Assembly: GCA_902765005.1 (NCBI GenBank)
Contig: CACWYB010000010.1
Span: forward strand, 62,001 to 126,000
Source: an uncultured Eubacteriales bacterium
Lineage (GTDB): Bacteria > Bacillota > Clostridia > Christensenellales > CAG-138
Direction of reading: 5' to 3'
Length of the DNA stretch: 64,000 nucleotides
Each line of letters starts with the position of its first letter. The stretch's first letter is position 1. The translations under genes were made by a program, and so were the position numbers. The notes beneath the pieces are model-generated. The model was not told the origin of the DNA and searched no databases. It saw only the letters and a list, made by a program, of their open reading frames with translations. This document shows, in pieces, positions 1 to 8,494 of the stretch.

Positions 1-249
1 GACCACATGGACATTGTTTTTGTCCAACCAGCGGATGTAGCGGTCCATGAACCCGTCCGCGGCGGCCTCCTTCAGCCGCTTCTGTACGTCCTCGGAGAGC
101 ATGGAGAGCCGCTCCATGCGGCCCTTCTGCACGTCCTCAAAGGCCTCCTCCAGATAGTAATATTCCTCCCGGGCGGCGGAAAACTGACGGTATTTGGTGC
201 CGGTGGCGTAGTGCAGCCACAGCTCCAGCCGATCCGACGGGTCGATCAT
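1..249 (-). CDS. dprA: DNA processing protein DprA (N-terminal part)
   Basis: The first 83 residues are visible; the rest lies beyond the window edge. DprA loads RecA on incoming single-stranded DNA during natural transformation. What is seen is a helical N-terminal segment starting MIDPSDRLELWL and ending NNVHVV, matching the SAM-like N-domain that precedes the Rossmann-like core. The core itself is not in the window, so the name rests on this segment and on position: the ATG overlaps the comM stop by four bases (ATGA), and comM-dprA is a common gene order in Firmicutes. Confidence 0.75.
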   Translation of the reverse strand, partial: MIDPSDRLELWLHYATGTKYRQFSAAREEYYYLEEAFEDVQKGRMERLSMLSEDVQKRLKEAAADGFMDRYIRWLDKNNVHVV

Positions 250-1766
250 AGCTCATTTCCTCCCAATATGGACAGCTGCCGATAGCGGATCGCCTCGCTC
301 AGGTGCTTCTCCCGGATCGTCTCGCTGCCGTCCAGGTCCGCGATGGTCCGGGCCACCTTCCGCAGCCGCTGATAGGCCCGGGCGGACAGGTTCATCCGCT
401 GGAAGGCCCGCTCCATCATCAATCGACAGGGGCCGTCCAGGGCGCAGTATGCCTCGATCTGCCGGTTGTTCATGCGGGCGTTGAGCTGGGTGCTCTCCGC
501 TCCAAAGCGCTCCCGCTGCCGGGCCCGGGCCGCCATGACCCGCTGGCGGATGGCGGCGGAGGGCTCCCCCGTGCCCTTGCCGGACAGGTCCTCGAAGGGC
601 ACGTCGTTCATCTCGATGAACATGTCGATCCGATCCAGCAGGGGGCCGGAGATCCGCCGGGCGTACCGCTGGATCTGGACGGGGGTGCAGGTGCACGGCT
701 TGGTGCGGGAGCCCCGGTTGCCGCAGGGGCAGGGGTTCATGGCCGCCACCAGCATGAAGGAAGCGGGATAGGTGCAGCTCATGCGGGCCCGGGAAACGGT
801 GACGATGCCGTCCTCCAGGGGCTGGCGCAGGCTCTCCAGCACGTCCCGATGGAATTCTGGAAACTCATCCAGGAACAGGACGCCCATGTGGGCCAGGCTG
901 ATCTCCCCGGGCATGGCGTTGGACCCGCCGCCGGTGATGGCCGCCGAGGAGGCCCCGTGATGGGGCGCCCGGAAGGGCCGGGCCGTGACCAGGCCCCGAT
1001 GGCCCGCCACGGAATGGATCTTGGTCACCTCCATGCACTCGCTCAGCGTCATGGGCGGCAGGATGGAGGGGATGGCCCGGGAGAGCATGGTCTTCCCGGA
1101 GCCGGGGGTGCCGGCCAGCAGCAGGTTGTGGCCCCCCGCAGCGGCGATCTCCGCGGCCCGCTTGGCGGCGGCCTGGCCCCGGATGTCCGCAAAGTCAAAG
1201 GGATAGGCCGCGTCCTCCGGGGCGAACTCGGTTCTTGGCTGGGGCTCCATGCCCCCCTCCCCCCGCAAGAAGGCCACCAGCTGGGCCAGGTTCTCCACGG
1301 GGAACACCCGCACGCCCGCCGCGCAGGCGGCCTCCTGGGCGTTCTCCCGGGGGACGAAAAACACGCTCTCCCCCCGCTGCTGGGCAGCGATGACCATGGG
1401 CAGGACCCCGTTGACGGGGCGCACGTCCCCGTTGAGGGCCAGCTCCCCCAGGTACACCGCCCGTATAAGAGGCGCTTGCTTGAGCCGGCCGTCGGCGCAG
1501 AGGATGGCCAGGGCGATGGGCAGATCGTAGACGCTGCCCTCCTTGCGCACGTCCGCCGGGGCCAGGCTCACGGTGATGCGGGCCGTGGGAAACTCGAAGC
1601 CGGAGTTCTTCAGAGCCGCCCGGACCCGCTCCCTTGACTCCTTCACGGCGGCGTCCGGCAGGCCCACCGTTTCATAGGCGGGGAGCCCGGCGGAGATGTC
1701 CACCTCCACCTTGACGGGAAAGCCGTTCAAACCGGTCAGCCCGAAGCTGTTCGCCTGGGAAAGCAT
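246..1766 (-). CDS. comM: YifB/ComM family Mg-chelatase-like AAA+ ATPase
   Basis: A 506-residue protein of the family that includes ComM, a hexameric helicase promoting branch migration during transformation in other bacteria. Domains in order: an N-terminal Lon-protease-like fold (MLSQANSFGL, then VEVDISAGLPAYETVGLPD), a AAA+ core with the P-loop GTPGSGKTML near residue 220 and Walker B VLFLDEFPEF, a zinc-type cysteine set (NPCPCGNRG ... KPCTCTP), and a C-terminal helical domain. The start is the ATG behind AAGGAGG; an upstream in-frame extension is not family-like. It is translationally coupled to dprA downstream. Confidence 0.93.
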   Translation of the reverse strand: MLSQANSFGLTGLNGFPVKVEVDISAGLPAYETVGLPDAAVKESRERVRAALKNSGFEFPTARITVSLAPADVRKEGSVYDLPIALAILCADGRLKQAPLIRAVYLGELALNGDVRPVNGVLPMVIAAQQRGESVFFVPRENAQEAACAAGVRVFPVENLAQLVAFLRGEGGMEPQPRTEFAPEDAAYPFDFADIRGQAAAKRAAEIAAAGGHNLLLAGTPGSGKTMLSRAIPSILPPMTLSECMEVTKIHSVAGHRGLVTARPFRAPHHGASSAAITGGGSNAMPGEISLAHMGVLFLDEFPEFHRDVLESLRQPLEDGIVTVSRARMSCTYPASFMLVAAMNPCPCGNRGSRTKPCTCTPVQIQRYARRISGPLLDRIDMFIEMNDVPFEDLSGKGTGEPSAAIRQRVMAARARQRERFGAESTQLNARMNNRQIEAYCALDGPCRLMMERAFQRMNLSARAYQRLRKVARTIADLDGSETIREKHLSEAIRYRQLSILGGNEL

Positions 1767-1810
1767 ATGCGCCTCCTTGTGTTTCCTTATATGGGGAGAG
1801 GATCTCTCTC

Positions 1811-1913
1811 CCTCCGTCACGGGCAGCGAAAGCTGCCCGCGCCACCTCCCTCGTCAGAGGGAGGTTTTATAGCGCCCCTTGTCAGGGGAGCTGCCGCGAA
1901 GCGGCTGAGGGGT
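1811..1913. repeat. Tandem hairpin repeat module, left side of DUF559 gene
   Basis: Several palindromes follow one another: CGGGCAGC-GAAA-GCTGCCCG (1820-1839), ACCTCCCTC-GTCA-GAGGGAGGT (1844-1865), CCCCT-TGTC-AGGGG (1875-1888) and GCCGC-GAA-GCGGC (1893-1905). A 30-base segment (1836-1865) is repeated exactly at 2304-2333 on the other side of the DUF559 gene. The last codons and stop of that gene lie inside the module. It has the look of a dispersed extragenic palindromic element rather than a simple terminator, since no T-run follows the stems. Confidence 0.8.
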
Positions 1914-2274
1914 AGTCTCCTCCGCATCGCTGTTTCACCACTCGATCGATCTCTCCCGCAACAGCCGGAAAACTGACAAACACATCGCTGTTCCAGAAGC
2001 GGATCACCTTCAGCCCCATTTCCTCCAGGGCCATCGTCCGTGCCAAATCTTCCTCCGTCTGGCCTTTCGCCCCATGCTGGCCCCCGTCCAGCTCCACCAC
2101 CAATTTTGCCTTTGCGCAATAGAAATCCGCAATATACGTGCCAATGGTTTTCTGTCGCTGAAACCGCACCGGATATTTGCGCAGATAACCATACCAAAGC
2201 TGCCTTTCCGCGGGCGTCATGTTTTTCCGTAGTTCCTTTGCCAAAGGGATGATTTCCTTTCGATAGGATTTCAT
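1882..2274 (-). CDS. DUF559 domain endonuclease-like protein
   Basis: A 130-residue protein with the DUF559 signature: LAKELRKNMTPAERQLWYGYL, then RFQRQKTIGTYIADFYC, then KLVVELDGGQH. The fold belongs to the PD-(D/E)xK/Vsr-like nuclease group; the D in IADFYC and the E-D of VVELDGG are the expected metal ligands. Start chosen at the ATG with AGGAG six bases upstream. The final dozen residues (about GDYPSAASRQLP) are encoded by the flanking hairpin repeat, so the natural C-terminus has been replaced or extended by repeat sequence. Substrate and role are unknown. It may be a stand-alone nuclease linked to the spread of the repeats, but that is inference. Confidence 0.85.
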   Translation of the reverse strand: MKSYRKEIIPLAKELRKNMTPAERQLWYGYLRKYPVRFQRQKTIGTYIADFYCAKAKLVVELDGGQHGAKGQTEEDLARTMALEEMGLKVIRFWNSDVFVSFPAVAGEIDRVVKQRCGGDYPSAASRQLP

Positions 2275-2303
2275 CAAAGACTCCTTTTCTCCCCTTGTCA
2301 TCA

Positions 2304-2333
2304 CCCGCGCCACCTCCCTCGTCAGAGGGAGGT
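2304..2333. repeat. Right-hand copy of the 30-bp palindromic repeat
   Basis: An exact copy of bases 1836-1865 in the same orientation, containing the 9-bp stem ACCTCCCTC-GTCA-GAGGGAGGT. It lies just upstream of the DUF559 start and downstream of nothing else coding on that strand, so the two copies bracket the nuclease gene as direct repeats about 470 bp apart. Confidence 0.85.
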
Positions 2334-2356
2334 GTTTGTCTGCCCCTAACCAGCCG

Positions 2357-4153
2357 TTACACCCAACCGTAGTATAGTATGGAAGCCGGGAGGATGTTCT
2401 CCAGGAAGCCGGCGTAGCCGTAGCCCGTGGGCAGGCCGGAGATGGCGGGATAGAGCAGGATGAAGTAGACCACCGCCAGGGCGAGCCAGGCCCACTTGAC
2501 CCAGTGGATGCGCCGGTTCTCCTGCTCCAACAGGAAGAAGAGGTACACCGTGGACAGCAGGATGAAGGGCACCGTGGCGAAGAAGTGGTAGAGGAACACG
2601 CACCGGGTCACCAGCACCCAGGGCAGGTAGTTGGCCGCCACGCCCACGAAGAGGATGGGCAGCACCGGGTTGCGCTTCACCTTGCCCAGCACCCATTCCA
2701 GGAACAGGCACACCGCCCCCACCGCGCTGACCCACCAGACGGCGGGGTTGCCGGTGCTGGCGATGTTGGAGATGGTGTCCCCGTTGCCGGACACATAGAA
2801 CCAAACGCTCTTGAAGGTGAAGGGCCACTGGTACCAGGTGCTCTGACACATGTGGGTGGCGGTGAGCTTGCTGTGGTAGTTGTACATGTCCCGCTGGTTT
2901 TGCAGCAGGGTCAGCCACATGTCCTTGAGGCCGTAGCCGGGGCGCAGGGAGGCCTGGTAGCGGTAGTAGGGGAAGTAGGACAGGAAGTAGATGAGCCCGG
3001 GGACCAGCAAAAACCAGACGCAGCACCAGAGCACGGTTTTCAAGAACGTCTGCCAGTAGGCCCGGCGGCGGGCGGCGGCCCCGGCGTCATGGCCCTTGTA
3101 GGCCTCAAAAAGGGCGCAAAGCAGATGATAAAACAGCACCACCGCCAGGCCCGCCCCGGCGTAACAGCCGATCCACTTGCTGGCGCAGCCCAATCCGAAG
3201 GCCACCCCCGAAAGAGCCAGGGGCCAGAGCTTGTCCATAAGGGGGGCGGTGAAATAGTCCTGCCGCACATACTCGTACATGAAGAAGAACATGAGCAGGA
3301 TGAAGAACACCCCGTACACGTCGATGGTGGCGATGCGGGTCTGGGTGAAGTGCATGCAGTCGAAGGCCCACAGGCCCGCCGTGACGAAGGCGAAGTCCGT
3401 GCGCTTGAAGATGCGCTTCGAAAACACATACATGAGGGGCACCATGGCCACCCCGAAGAGGGCCCCCATGATCCGCCAGCCGAAGGGCTTCATGCCGAAG
3501 AGCAGGATGCCCAGGGCGATGATGAGCTTGCCCAGGGGCGGATGGGTCCACTCGTAGACGGGCAGGTTGTGGATGTTCTCATAGGCCGTGCGGGCGTGGT
3601 AGATCTCGTCGAAGATCATGCCGTTGAAGTAACTGGGGGCTTCGGGCACCGTGTCCTGCTCGTCCACCAGGTTCAGGACGGTTTGGTTGTTATCGAATAT
3701 CTCCAGCACCGTGACGGGCAGCCGCTCCCCCTCGAAGAAGAAGGCGATCTCGTTGAAGGCAGCCTCCCGCTCCTCCACGGCCACCCTCAGATAGCGGGTG
3801 GTCATATCCATGTCCACCTGGTGCCACTTGAACATGTCCCCCTGGTCCTGGGTGTAGGCGTTCTCCGCCCCGTCGTCGGCGGTGAAGCGAAGGGTGCCCT
3901 GGGCGATGTTGCCGTTGAACCAGACCTCATCGAAGGTGACCTCCTGACCGAAGTCCAGCGTGAAGCCCTCCCCCGCTTCCCCCCGGTAGACCGTGGTGGG
4001 AAAGGAGAGAGTGCCCAGGTTCAAGAGGGCGATGAGGGTATATACCAGGGTCAGGGCCCCCAGCAGGAGCTTGTCCAGCTTCAGCATGCGCTCGCTTTGG
4101 CCCTTTTCAAAGAGGGTCAGCATATCCCGGTCGGAAGTGTTTATCTTGCTCAT
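2357..4153 (-). CDS. PMT family (GT39-like) membrane glycosyltransferase
   Basis: A 598-residue polytopic protein. After a cytoplasmic tail and one membrane helix (about residues 28-48) comes an exposed beta-rich segment of about 120 residues resembling a carbohydrate-binding module. The PMT core then begins with FDEIYHAR (D182-E183, the acidic pair expected in the first luminal loop) and THPPLGK (about 203-209), followed by at least nine hydrophobic helices. The family transfers mannose or related sugars from lipid-phosphate donors to proteins or glycans outside the membrane. It overlaps the upstream glycosyltransferase gene by ATGA, so the two are probably one functional pair. Acceptor unknown. 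Confidence 0.85.
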   Translation of the reverse strand: MSKINTSDRDMLTLFEKGQSERMLKLDKLLLGALTLVYTLIALLNLGTLSFPTTVYRGEAGEGFTLDFGQEVTFDEVWFNGNIAQGTLRFTADDGAENAYTQDQGDMFKWHQVDMDMTTRYLRVAVEEREAAFNEIAFFFEGERLPVTVLEIFDNNQTVLNLVDEQDTVPEAPSYFNGMIFDEIYHARTAYENIHNLPVYEWTHPPLGKLIIALGILLFGMKPFGWRIMGALFGVAMVPLMYVFSKRIFKRTDFAFVTAGLWAFDCMHFTQTRIATIDVYGVFFILLMFFFMYEYVRQDYFTAPLMDKLWPLALSGVAFGLGCASKWIGCYAGAGLAVVLFYHLLCALFEAYKGHDAGAAARRRAYWQTFLKTVLWCCVWFLLVPGLIYFLSYFPYYRYQASLRPGYGLKDMWLTLLQNQRDMYNYHSKLTATHMCQSTWYQWPFTFKSVWFYVSGNGDTISNIASTGNPAVWWVSAVGAVCLFLEWVLGKVKRNPVLPILFVGVAANYLPWVLVTRCVFLYHFFATVPFILLSTVYLFFLLEQENRRIHWVKWAWLALAVVYFILLYPAISGLPTGYGYAGFLENILPASILYYGWV

Positions 4154-6264
4154 TTGCGCAGCCCCTCCTCGATGAAATCATAGAGCTTGGAGGGTTCTTT
4201 CTTCTCCTCTCGAATGAACATTTGGCTGATCCTGCCCCGGATATCGTGGAGCATGTCCGCCGTCACGAAGCCGAAGTACAGGCACACGATCACCTCCGCC
4301 CCGGCCCAGAAGCGCAGCACCGTGTTGTGCTCCCGGCCGCCCCGGATCACCTCCATGGCCCCGTGGCTCACCACGTACTGGGCCATCATCTCGTTGAGGA
4401 AGGTGGTCACCGTGAACAGCAATGCCACCAGCAGCAGCCGGGGGTCCTTATAGTAGGCGTAGGCGAAGAGGAGCATGACCAGGACCGGCACCACGTACCG
4501 CTCGTGCATATAGTGGCCGAAGGTGAAGATGAGGGCCATGGTCAGGGCCGCCGCCAGGAAGAGAACGCCCCGATCCTGGCTGAGGGGGGCGCTCTGCAGG
4601 CGCTGGGCCTGGTAGCGGCGCAGGATGGTCATGAACCCGAACAGAATGGCCAGGCAGATGGCCACCGTGCCGAACTGGCGGAAGGTGACCAGGCCCGGGA
4701 TGATGTACTCCCCTGCCTTCTTCCAGTTGGCGCCGCAGAAGGCAAAGTAGTTGTAGGCTTCCACGGTGGCGTAGTCGTAGCCGGCGGAGGCGGTGAGGAA
4801 CCGCTCCGCGAACCAGAACAGCCCCCGATCCGCCTTGAAGGGCAGGCTGATGGCCAGCATGACGGCCACCGCCGAAAGGGCGCCCAGGGCTATGTCCCGC
4901 AGGTCCGCAAGACGGCCCCCCTTATCTTCCCAGCGGACCAGGAACAGGTGGGCGAAGGCATAGACCGGGCCGAACATGAGGGCCTGCCACTTGGTCATGA
5001 CCGCCAGGCCGAAGACCGCCCCGGAGAGCACGCGCCTGCCGTCGATGAGGAGCAGGAAGGAGACGACCAGCCACAAAGTCAGGATGGAGTCGATCTGCCC
5101 CCAGGCCCCGGACAAAAACAGCAGCGCCGGGTTTAGGAACACCAGGCCGCCCAGGATGAGGGCGCCGGAGTTGTTGATCCGCTGCTTGCGGGCGAAGCTC
5201 ATGAGCAGCAGCGCCAGGATGAAGTCCGCCGCCGCCGCAGGGAGCATGTAGAGGAACAGGCCGCCCACACTATACACGTCCAGGCCGAACAGGTTCAAAA
5301 AGGCGGAGTAGCCCCCCAGGAAGAGCATGTAGCCGGGAGGATAGTCGTACCACTCATGGCCGGCGGCCCAGTAGAACTGCCGGGTGCCGTTGCGGGCGAT
5401 GTCCTGGCCCCAGGCCACAAAGCAGCTCATGTCCGTGTCATGGCCCTTGAAGAGGGCGCAGAGGATGAGCCGAAGCAGCAGCCCCACCACCACGATGAAG
5501 GCAAAGCCGCTCCAGAAGGTTTTCTCGGGCAGGGTCTTGTCCGTGAGCAGGCGCCGGTTCCGATAGACGCCGAAGAGGAGCAGCACCCCGGAGAGCACCG
5601 CCGCCCAGACGATGATGGCGAAGAAGGACTTGTAGTGCTCCTCATCCCGAAAGGCGTCGTCGTCCTCGTCGTCGGCGCCGCCCCAGGGGGACAGCAGCTG
5701 GTAGGGGCCCTCGTCCGGGCCGCCCTCCCGGAGGGACAGGTCCTTGAAGCGGACCAGGCCGCTGCTGGCCTCGCTGTAGCCGCCCAGGCGCAGGGCCAGG
5801 ATGATTTCGGTCTGGCCGGGCTCAGTCTTGAAGTAGAGGGTGGTCTGGGTGAAGCCGTTGTCGCCGGAGAGGGAGTCGGAATAGACGCAGCTCTTGTCCA
5901 GGCTGTAGTTGTCGATGGACAGGGACGCGCCCCGGCCGCTTTGCACGTTCTCGGTGGCGATGAAGCCGGAAAGGACATACTCCGTGCCCTCCGCCACGGT
6001 GATCTTTTTGCAGAGCCGAAGATCGTCCGCCACGTCGGAGCGAAGGGTGACCACGCCGTCGCCGTCGGCAAAGGCGGCGTATTCGTTTTCATAGGAGGTC
6101 ACATACCAGCCCGCCGGCAGCTCGGAGCCGGAGGCGGATAAATCGAAGCTGGTGCCCAGGGCCGCCGCAAGGTTCCTTCCCTTCCCCCTGAAATAAAAGC
6201 CGGCCACGGCGATCACGGCCACGGCCAGGACCGCCACGATGGCGCTTAAAATCTTTTTCTGCAA
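4150..6264 (-). CDS. Gpi18-like mannosyltransferase with lectin-like ectodomain
   Basis: A 704-residue protein from a TTG start (MQKKILSAIVAV) behind GGAGG. A signal-anchor helix is followed by an extracytoplasmic beta domain (about residues 35-190) with a carbohydrate-binding look, an acidic stretch (ADDEDDDAF), a second helix, and then a multi-helix core with DTDMSCFVAWGQDIARNG and YDYPPGYM. That core resembles Gpi18/PIG-V or ArnT-type GT-C enzymes. An ATG at 6306 is also in frame but has no good ribosome binding site and lies almost at the predicted transcription start, so TTG is preferred. It is translationally coupled to the PMT-like gene downstream. Confidence 0.75.
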   Translation of the reverse strand: MQKKILSAIVAVLAVAVIAVAGFYFRGKGRNLAAALGTSFDLSASGSELPAGWYVTSYENEYAAFADGDGVVTLRSDVADDLRLCKKITVAEGTEYVLSGFIATENVQSGRGASLSIDNYSLDKSCVYSDSLSGDNGFTQTTLYFKTEPGQTEIILALRLGGYSEASSGLVRFKDLSLREGGPDEGPYQLLSPWGGADDEDDDAFRDEEHYKSFFAIIVWAAVLSGVLLLFGVYRNRRLLTDKTLPEKTFWSGFAFIVVVGLLLRLILCALFKGHDTDMSCFVAWGQDIARNGTRQFYWAAGHEWYDYPPGYMLFLGGYSAFLNLFGLDVYSVGGLFLYMLPAAAADFILALLLMSFARKQRINNSGALILGGLVFLNPALLFLSGAWGQIDSILTLWLVVSFLLLIDGRRVLSGAVFGLAVMTKWQALMFGPVYAFAHLFLVRWEDKGGRLADLRDIALGALSAVAVMLAISLPFKADRGLFWFAERFLTASAGYDYATVEAYNYFAFCGANWKKAGEYIIPGLVTFRQFGTVAICLAILFGFMTILRRYQAQRLQSAPLSQDRGVLFLAAALTMALIFTFGHYMHERYVVPVLVMLLFAYAYYKDPRLLLVALLFTVTTFLNEMMAQYVVSHGAMEVIRGGREHNTVLRFWAGAEVIVCLYFGFVTADMLHDIRGRISQMFIREEKKEPSKLYDFIEEGLRK

Positions 6265-6310
6265 GGCATATCCTCCGATCCCATATATAGGGATAAATTT
6301 CCTCATATGT

Positions 6311-6340
6311 ATGATACCACAATCCCTTTGCAGAATGCAA
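6311..6340 (-). promoter_or_regulatory. Promoter of the glycosyltransferase pair
   Basis: TTGCAT, an 18-base spacer and TATCAT read leftward. The predicted transcript start is near 6304, leaving a leader of about 40 bases before the TTG start codon. Confidence 0.5.
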
Positions 6341-6440
6341 TCCATTGTCAAAAAGGGTTCACATTGTGCAGGGATCGATCGGTTTTTTTCACATTTTTCG
6401 GCAAAAATCGGGGCTGCGCAGAGTTTGCCCGGCCGGATGG

Positions 6441-6782
6441 CTAAAAGGCGTTGGGGATGTGCTGGATGCGGAGGGGACGGGTGTAGACCTCCACCACGTC
6501 GAAGCGGGCGGCGTGACTCAGAGCGCCGTGGGCCTTCAGATAGCCCTGGGCGGCCCGGGTAAGATACAGCTGCTTTTTGGGGCCCACGGCCTCCCGGGGC
6601 AGGCCGAAGTCGGCGCGGGAGCGGGTCTTTACCTCCGCGAAGACAAGGGTGCCCGTCCGCCGCTCCCGGGCCACGATGTCCAGCTCGTAGCGGCCGAAGC
6701 GGTAGTTGCGCTCCAGTATGGCATAGCCGTGGAAAAACAGGTATGCGGCGGCCAGGCGCTCCCCCCACTTTCCGGTGTTCAT
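6441..6782 (-). CDS. YraN/UPF0102 family nuclease-like protein
   Basis: A 113-residue protein with the family motif RYELDIVARE followed by LVFAEVKTR, the restriction-endonuclease-like acidic/EVK set. Homologues have a predicted nuclease fold, and a role in DNA transformation or repair is suspected but not settled. The ATG overlaps the rnhB stop by four bases; rnhB-yraN adjacency is widespread in bacteria and supports the call. Confidence 0.9.
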   Translation of the reverse strand: MNTGKWGERLAAAYLFFHGYAILERNYRFGRYELDIVARERRTGTLVFAEVKTRSRADFGLPREAVGPKKQLYLTRAAQGYLKAHGALSHAARFDVVEVYTRPLRIQHIPNAF

Positions 6783-7411
6783 GGGACGAAATGGCCGATG
6801 AAGCTGCGGCGATGGATGGGACAGGGACCGTACTTCTTCAGGGCGGCGATGTGCTCGGCGGTGCCGTAGCCCTTGTTCCGGGCGAAGCCGTACTGGGGGT
6901 AGAGGGCGTCCTGCTCGATCATGTACCGGTCCCGGGCCACCTTGGCCAGGATGGAGGCGGCAGCGATGGAGTAGGACAGGGCGTCCCCATGGATGAGGGC
7001 GTGCTGCCGGGCGGGGATATTTAGGCCCTGGAGGGCGTCGATGAGCACGTCGGTGACGGGCAGGTTGACTTTAGCGAAAGCCTCCGCAAAGCCACGTTTC
7101 GTGGCCTCCAGGATGTTAATCCGGTCGATGGTCTCGGGGTCGATCCAGGCGGTGGCATGGGCCAGGGCCGTGGAGAGGATCTGATCGTAAAGGGCCTCCC
7201 GGCGCGTTTCGGAGACCTTTTTGGAGTCGTTGATATAGGGCAGGAGGGGCTCCGGGGGCATGACCACGCAGCCCACCACCACGGGTCCGGCCAAGGGGCC
7301 CCGGCCCACCTCGTCCATGCCGGCCAAAACGACGCCGGTCTGGGCCCAGTAGGTCCGGTCGATTTCAGACAGCTTTTGGAGCCTCAGTTGTTCTTTTTCG
7401 GTGATCTTCAT
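6779..7411 (-). CDS. rnhB: Ribonuclease HII
   Basis: A 210-residue cytoplasmic enzyme that nicks RNA in RNA:DNA hybrids and single ribonucleotides in DNA. Family motif GMDEVGRGPLAGPVVVG gives catalytic D33 and E34; a third acidic residue is in VLIDALQ near residue 125, and the fourth region HGDALSYSIAAASILAKV is present. Length is normal. It heads a two-gene unit with yraN. Confidence 0.97.
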   Translation of the reverse strand: MKITEKEQLRLQKLSEIDRTYWAQTGVVLAGMDEVGRGPLAGPVVVGCVVMPPEPLLPYINDSKKVSETRREALYDQILSTALAHATAWIDPETIDRINILEATKRGFAEAFAKVNLPVTDVLIDALQGLNIPARQHALIHGDALSYSIAAASILAKVARDRYMIEQDALYPQYGFARNKGYGTAEHIAALKKYGPCPIHRRSFIGHFVP

Positions 7412-7431
7412 ACAATAAAACCTTTCTTTTT

Positions 7432-7580
7432 GTTCCTTTTTTCTCTTCGGTGAAGAGAAAAAAGGAACCGAAAAAAGAGAAGCTCAGGAAGAAAGATAAG
7501 ATTGAGCGGATACGTCTGCTTGCCTTCCTAAGTTTCTCTTTTTGGGCGACTTTTCTCTTTGTCGAAAGAGAAAAAGTCGC
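7432..7580. repeat. AT-rich hairpin repeat, copy A
   Basis: Three parts: a perfect 17-bp inverted repeat with loop GGT (7432-7468); a core AAAAAGAGAAGCTCAGGAAG paired with a distant CTTCCTAAGTTTCTCTTTTT (7523-7542; 18 of 20 match); and a second hairpin GCGACTTTTCTCTTT/AAAGAGAAAAAGTCGC ending ten bases from the rbgA stop. Related copies sit at 27614, 29627, 35164, 52944 and 59363. It probably serves as the rbgA terminator among other things. Confidence 0.8.
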
Positions 7581-7590
7581 AAAAACAAGC

Positions 7591-8439
7591 TTATTCCTTC
7601 GGTATCGTGTCCAGCGTCACCCGGGCGATCTTGCCGCCGCGGAACTCGTCAAGGACGATCCGGGCCGCCCGCTCAACATCCAGCACCCCGCCGGAGAGCA
7701 GGAACCCACGGCTCCTGGCCACCGCCTCCAGCAGCTCGCCTTCGGGGGTGTCGGTGGTTATCTTCTTATACCGCTCCATGAGCGCCTGGGGCACCAGCTC
7801 CCGAAGCCGGACGAGGAGCCTTTGGGCCAGCTCCTCCCCATCCAGGATATCGTCGTTAATGGACCCCAAAAAGGCCAGGGACAGGGCCTTTTCCTGATCC
7901 TCCAGCTTGGGCCAGAGCAGGCCGGGGCTATCCATGAGCTCCAGATAGGCGTTCACCTTCACCCACTGCTTACTGCGGGTGACGCCGGGGGTATCGCCGG
8001 TCTTTGCCCGATTCTCCCCGGCGATCCGGTTGATGAAGGTGGACTTGCCCACGTTGGGGATGCCCACCACCATGACCCGAACGGTCTTTTTGACCCCCTT
8101 GTCCTCCATGCGCTTCACCTTGTCGGCCACCGCCCGCTCCATGAGCGAAACGGCCTGCTTCCTCCCGGCGGCGCCGGTGGAGACGATGGGCGCGGCCAAA
8201 AAGCCCTTGCCCTTATAGTACTCCACGAACCGGCGGGTCATGGTTTCGTCCGCCAGGTCCGCCTTGTTGAGGAGCATGATCCGGGCCTTGGCGGCAAAGA
8301 GCGCGTCAAAATCCGGGTTCCGGGAAGCCTCCGGCGCCCGGGCGTCCACGATCTCCAGCACCGCGTCCACCAGCTTCAAATTCTCCTGGAGCATGCGCTT
8401 GGCCTTGGCCATGTGCCCCGGATACCATTGGATGAGCAT
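7591..8439 (-). CDS. rbgA: Ribosome biogenesis GTPase RbgA/YlqF
   Basis: A 282-residue circularly permuted GTPase needed for late assembly of the 50S subunit in Bacillus. It starts MLIQWYPGHMAKAKR, as in the family, with the permuted motif order G4 (NKAD), G1 (GIPNVGKST), G2/G3 (DTPGVTRSKQW, DSPGLLWP), then a helical ANTAR-like C-terminal domain. The gene follows rplS but is separated from it by a terminator, so it probably has its own transcript. Confidence 0.96.
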   Translation of the reverse strand: MLIQWYPGHMAKAKRMLQENLKLVDAVLEIVDARAPEASRNPDFDALFAAKARIMLLNKADLADETMTRRFVEYYKGKGFLAAPIVSTGAAGRKQAVSLMERAVADKVKRMEDKGVKKTVRVMVVGIPNVGKSTFINRIAGENRAKTGDTPGVTRSKQWVKVNAYLELMDSPGLLWPKLEDQEKALSLAFLGSINDDILDGEELAQRLLVRLRELVPQALMERYKKITTDTPEGELLEAVARSRGFLLSGGVLDVERAARIVLDEFRGGKIARVTLDTIPKE

Positions 8440-8462
8440 TGTTTATCCCTTCTGAAAATCAA

Positions 8463-8487
8463 AAAAGCCCCGTGCTTGGCGGGGCTT
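8463..8487 (-). terminator. Rho-independent terminator after rplS
   Basis: AAGCCCCG stem, seven-base loop, CGGGGCTT stem, then a run of T on the minus strand. It lies between rplS and rbgA. Confidence 0.85.
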
Positions 8488-8494
8488 AGGGTCC

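Noticed and set aside
7558-7566. Perfect Spo0A-box-like sequence TTTGTCGAA
   Set aside because: It lies in the stem and loop of the hairpin at the end of rbgA, not near a promoter; the symmetry of the hairpin explains it.
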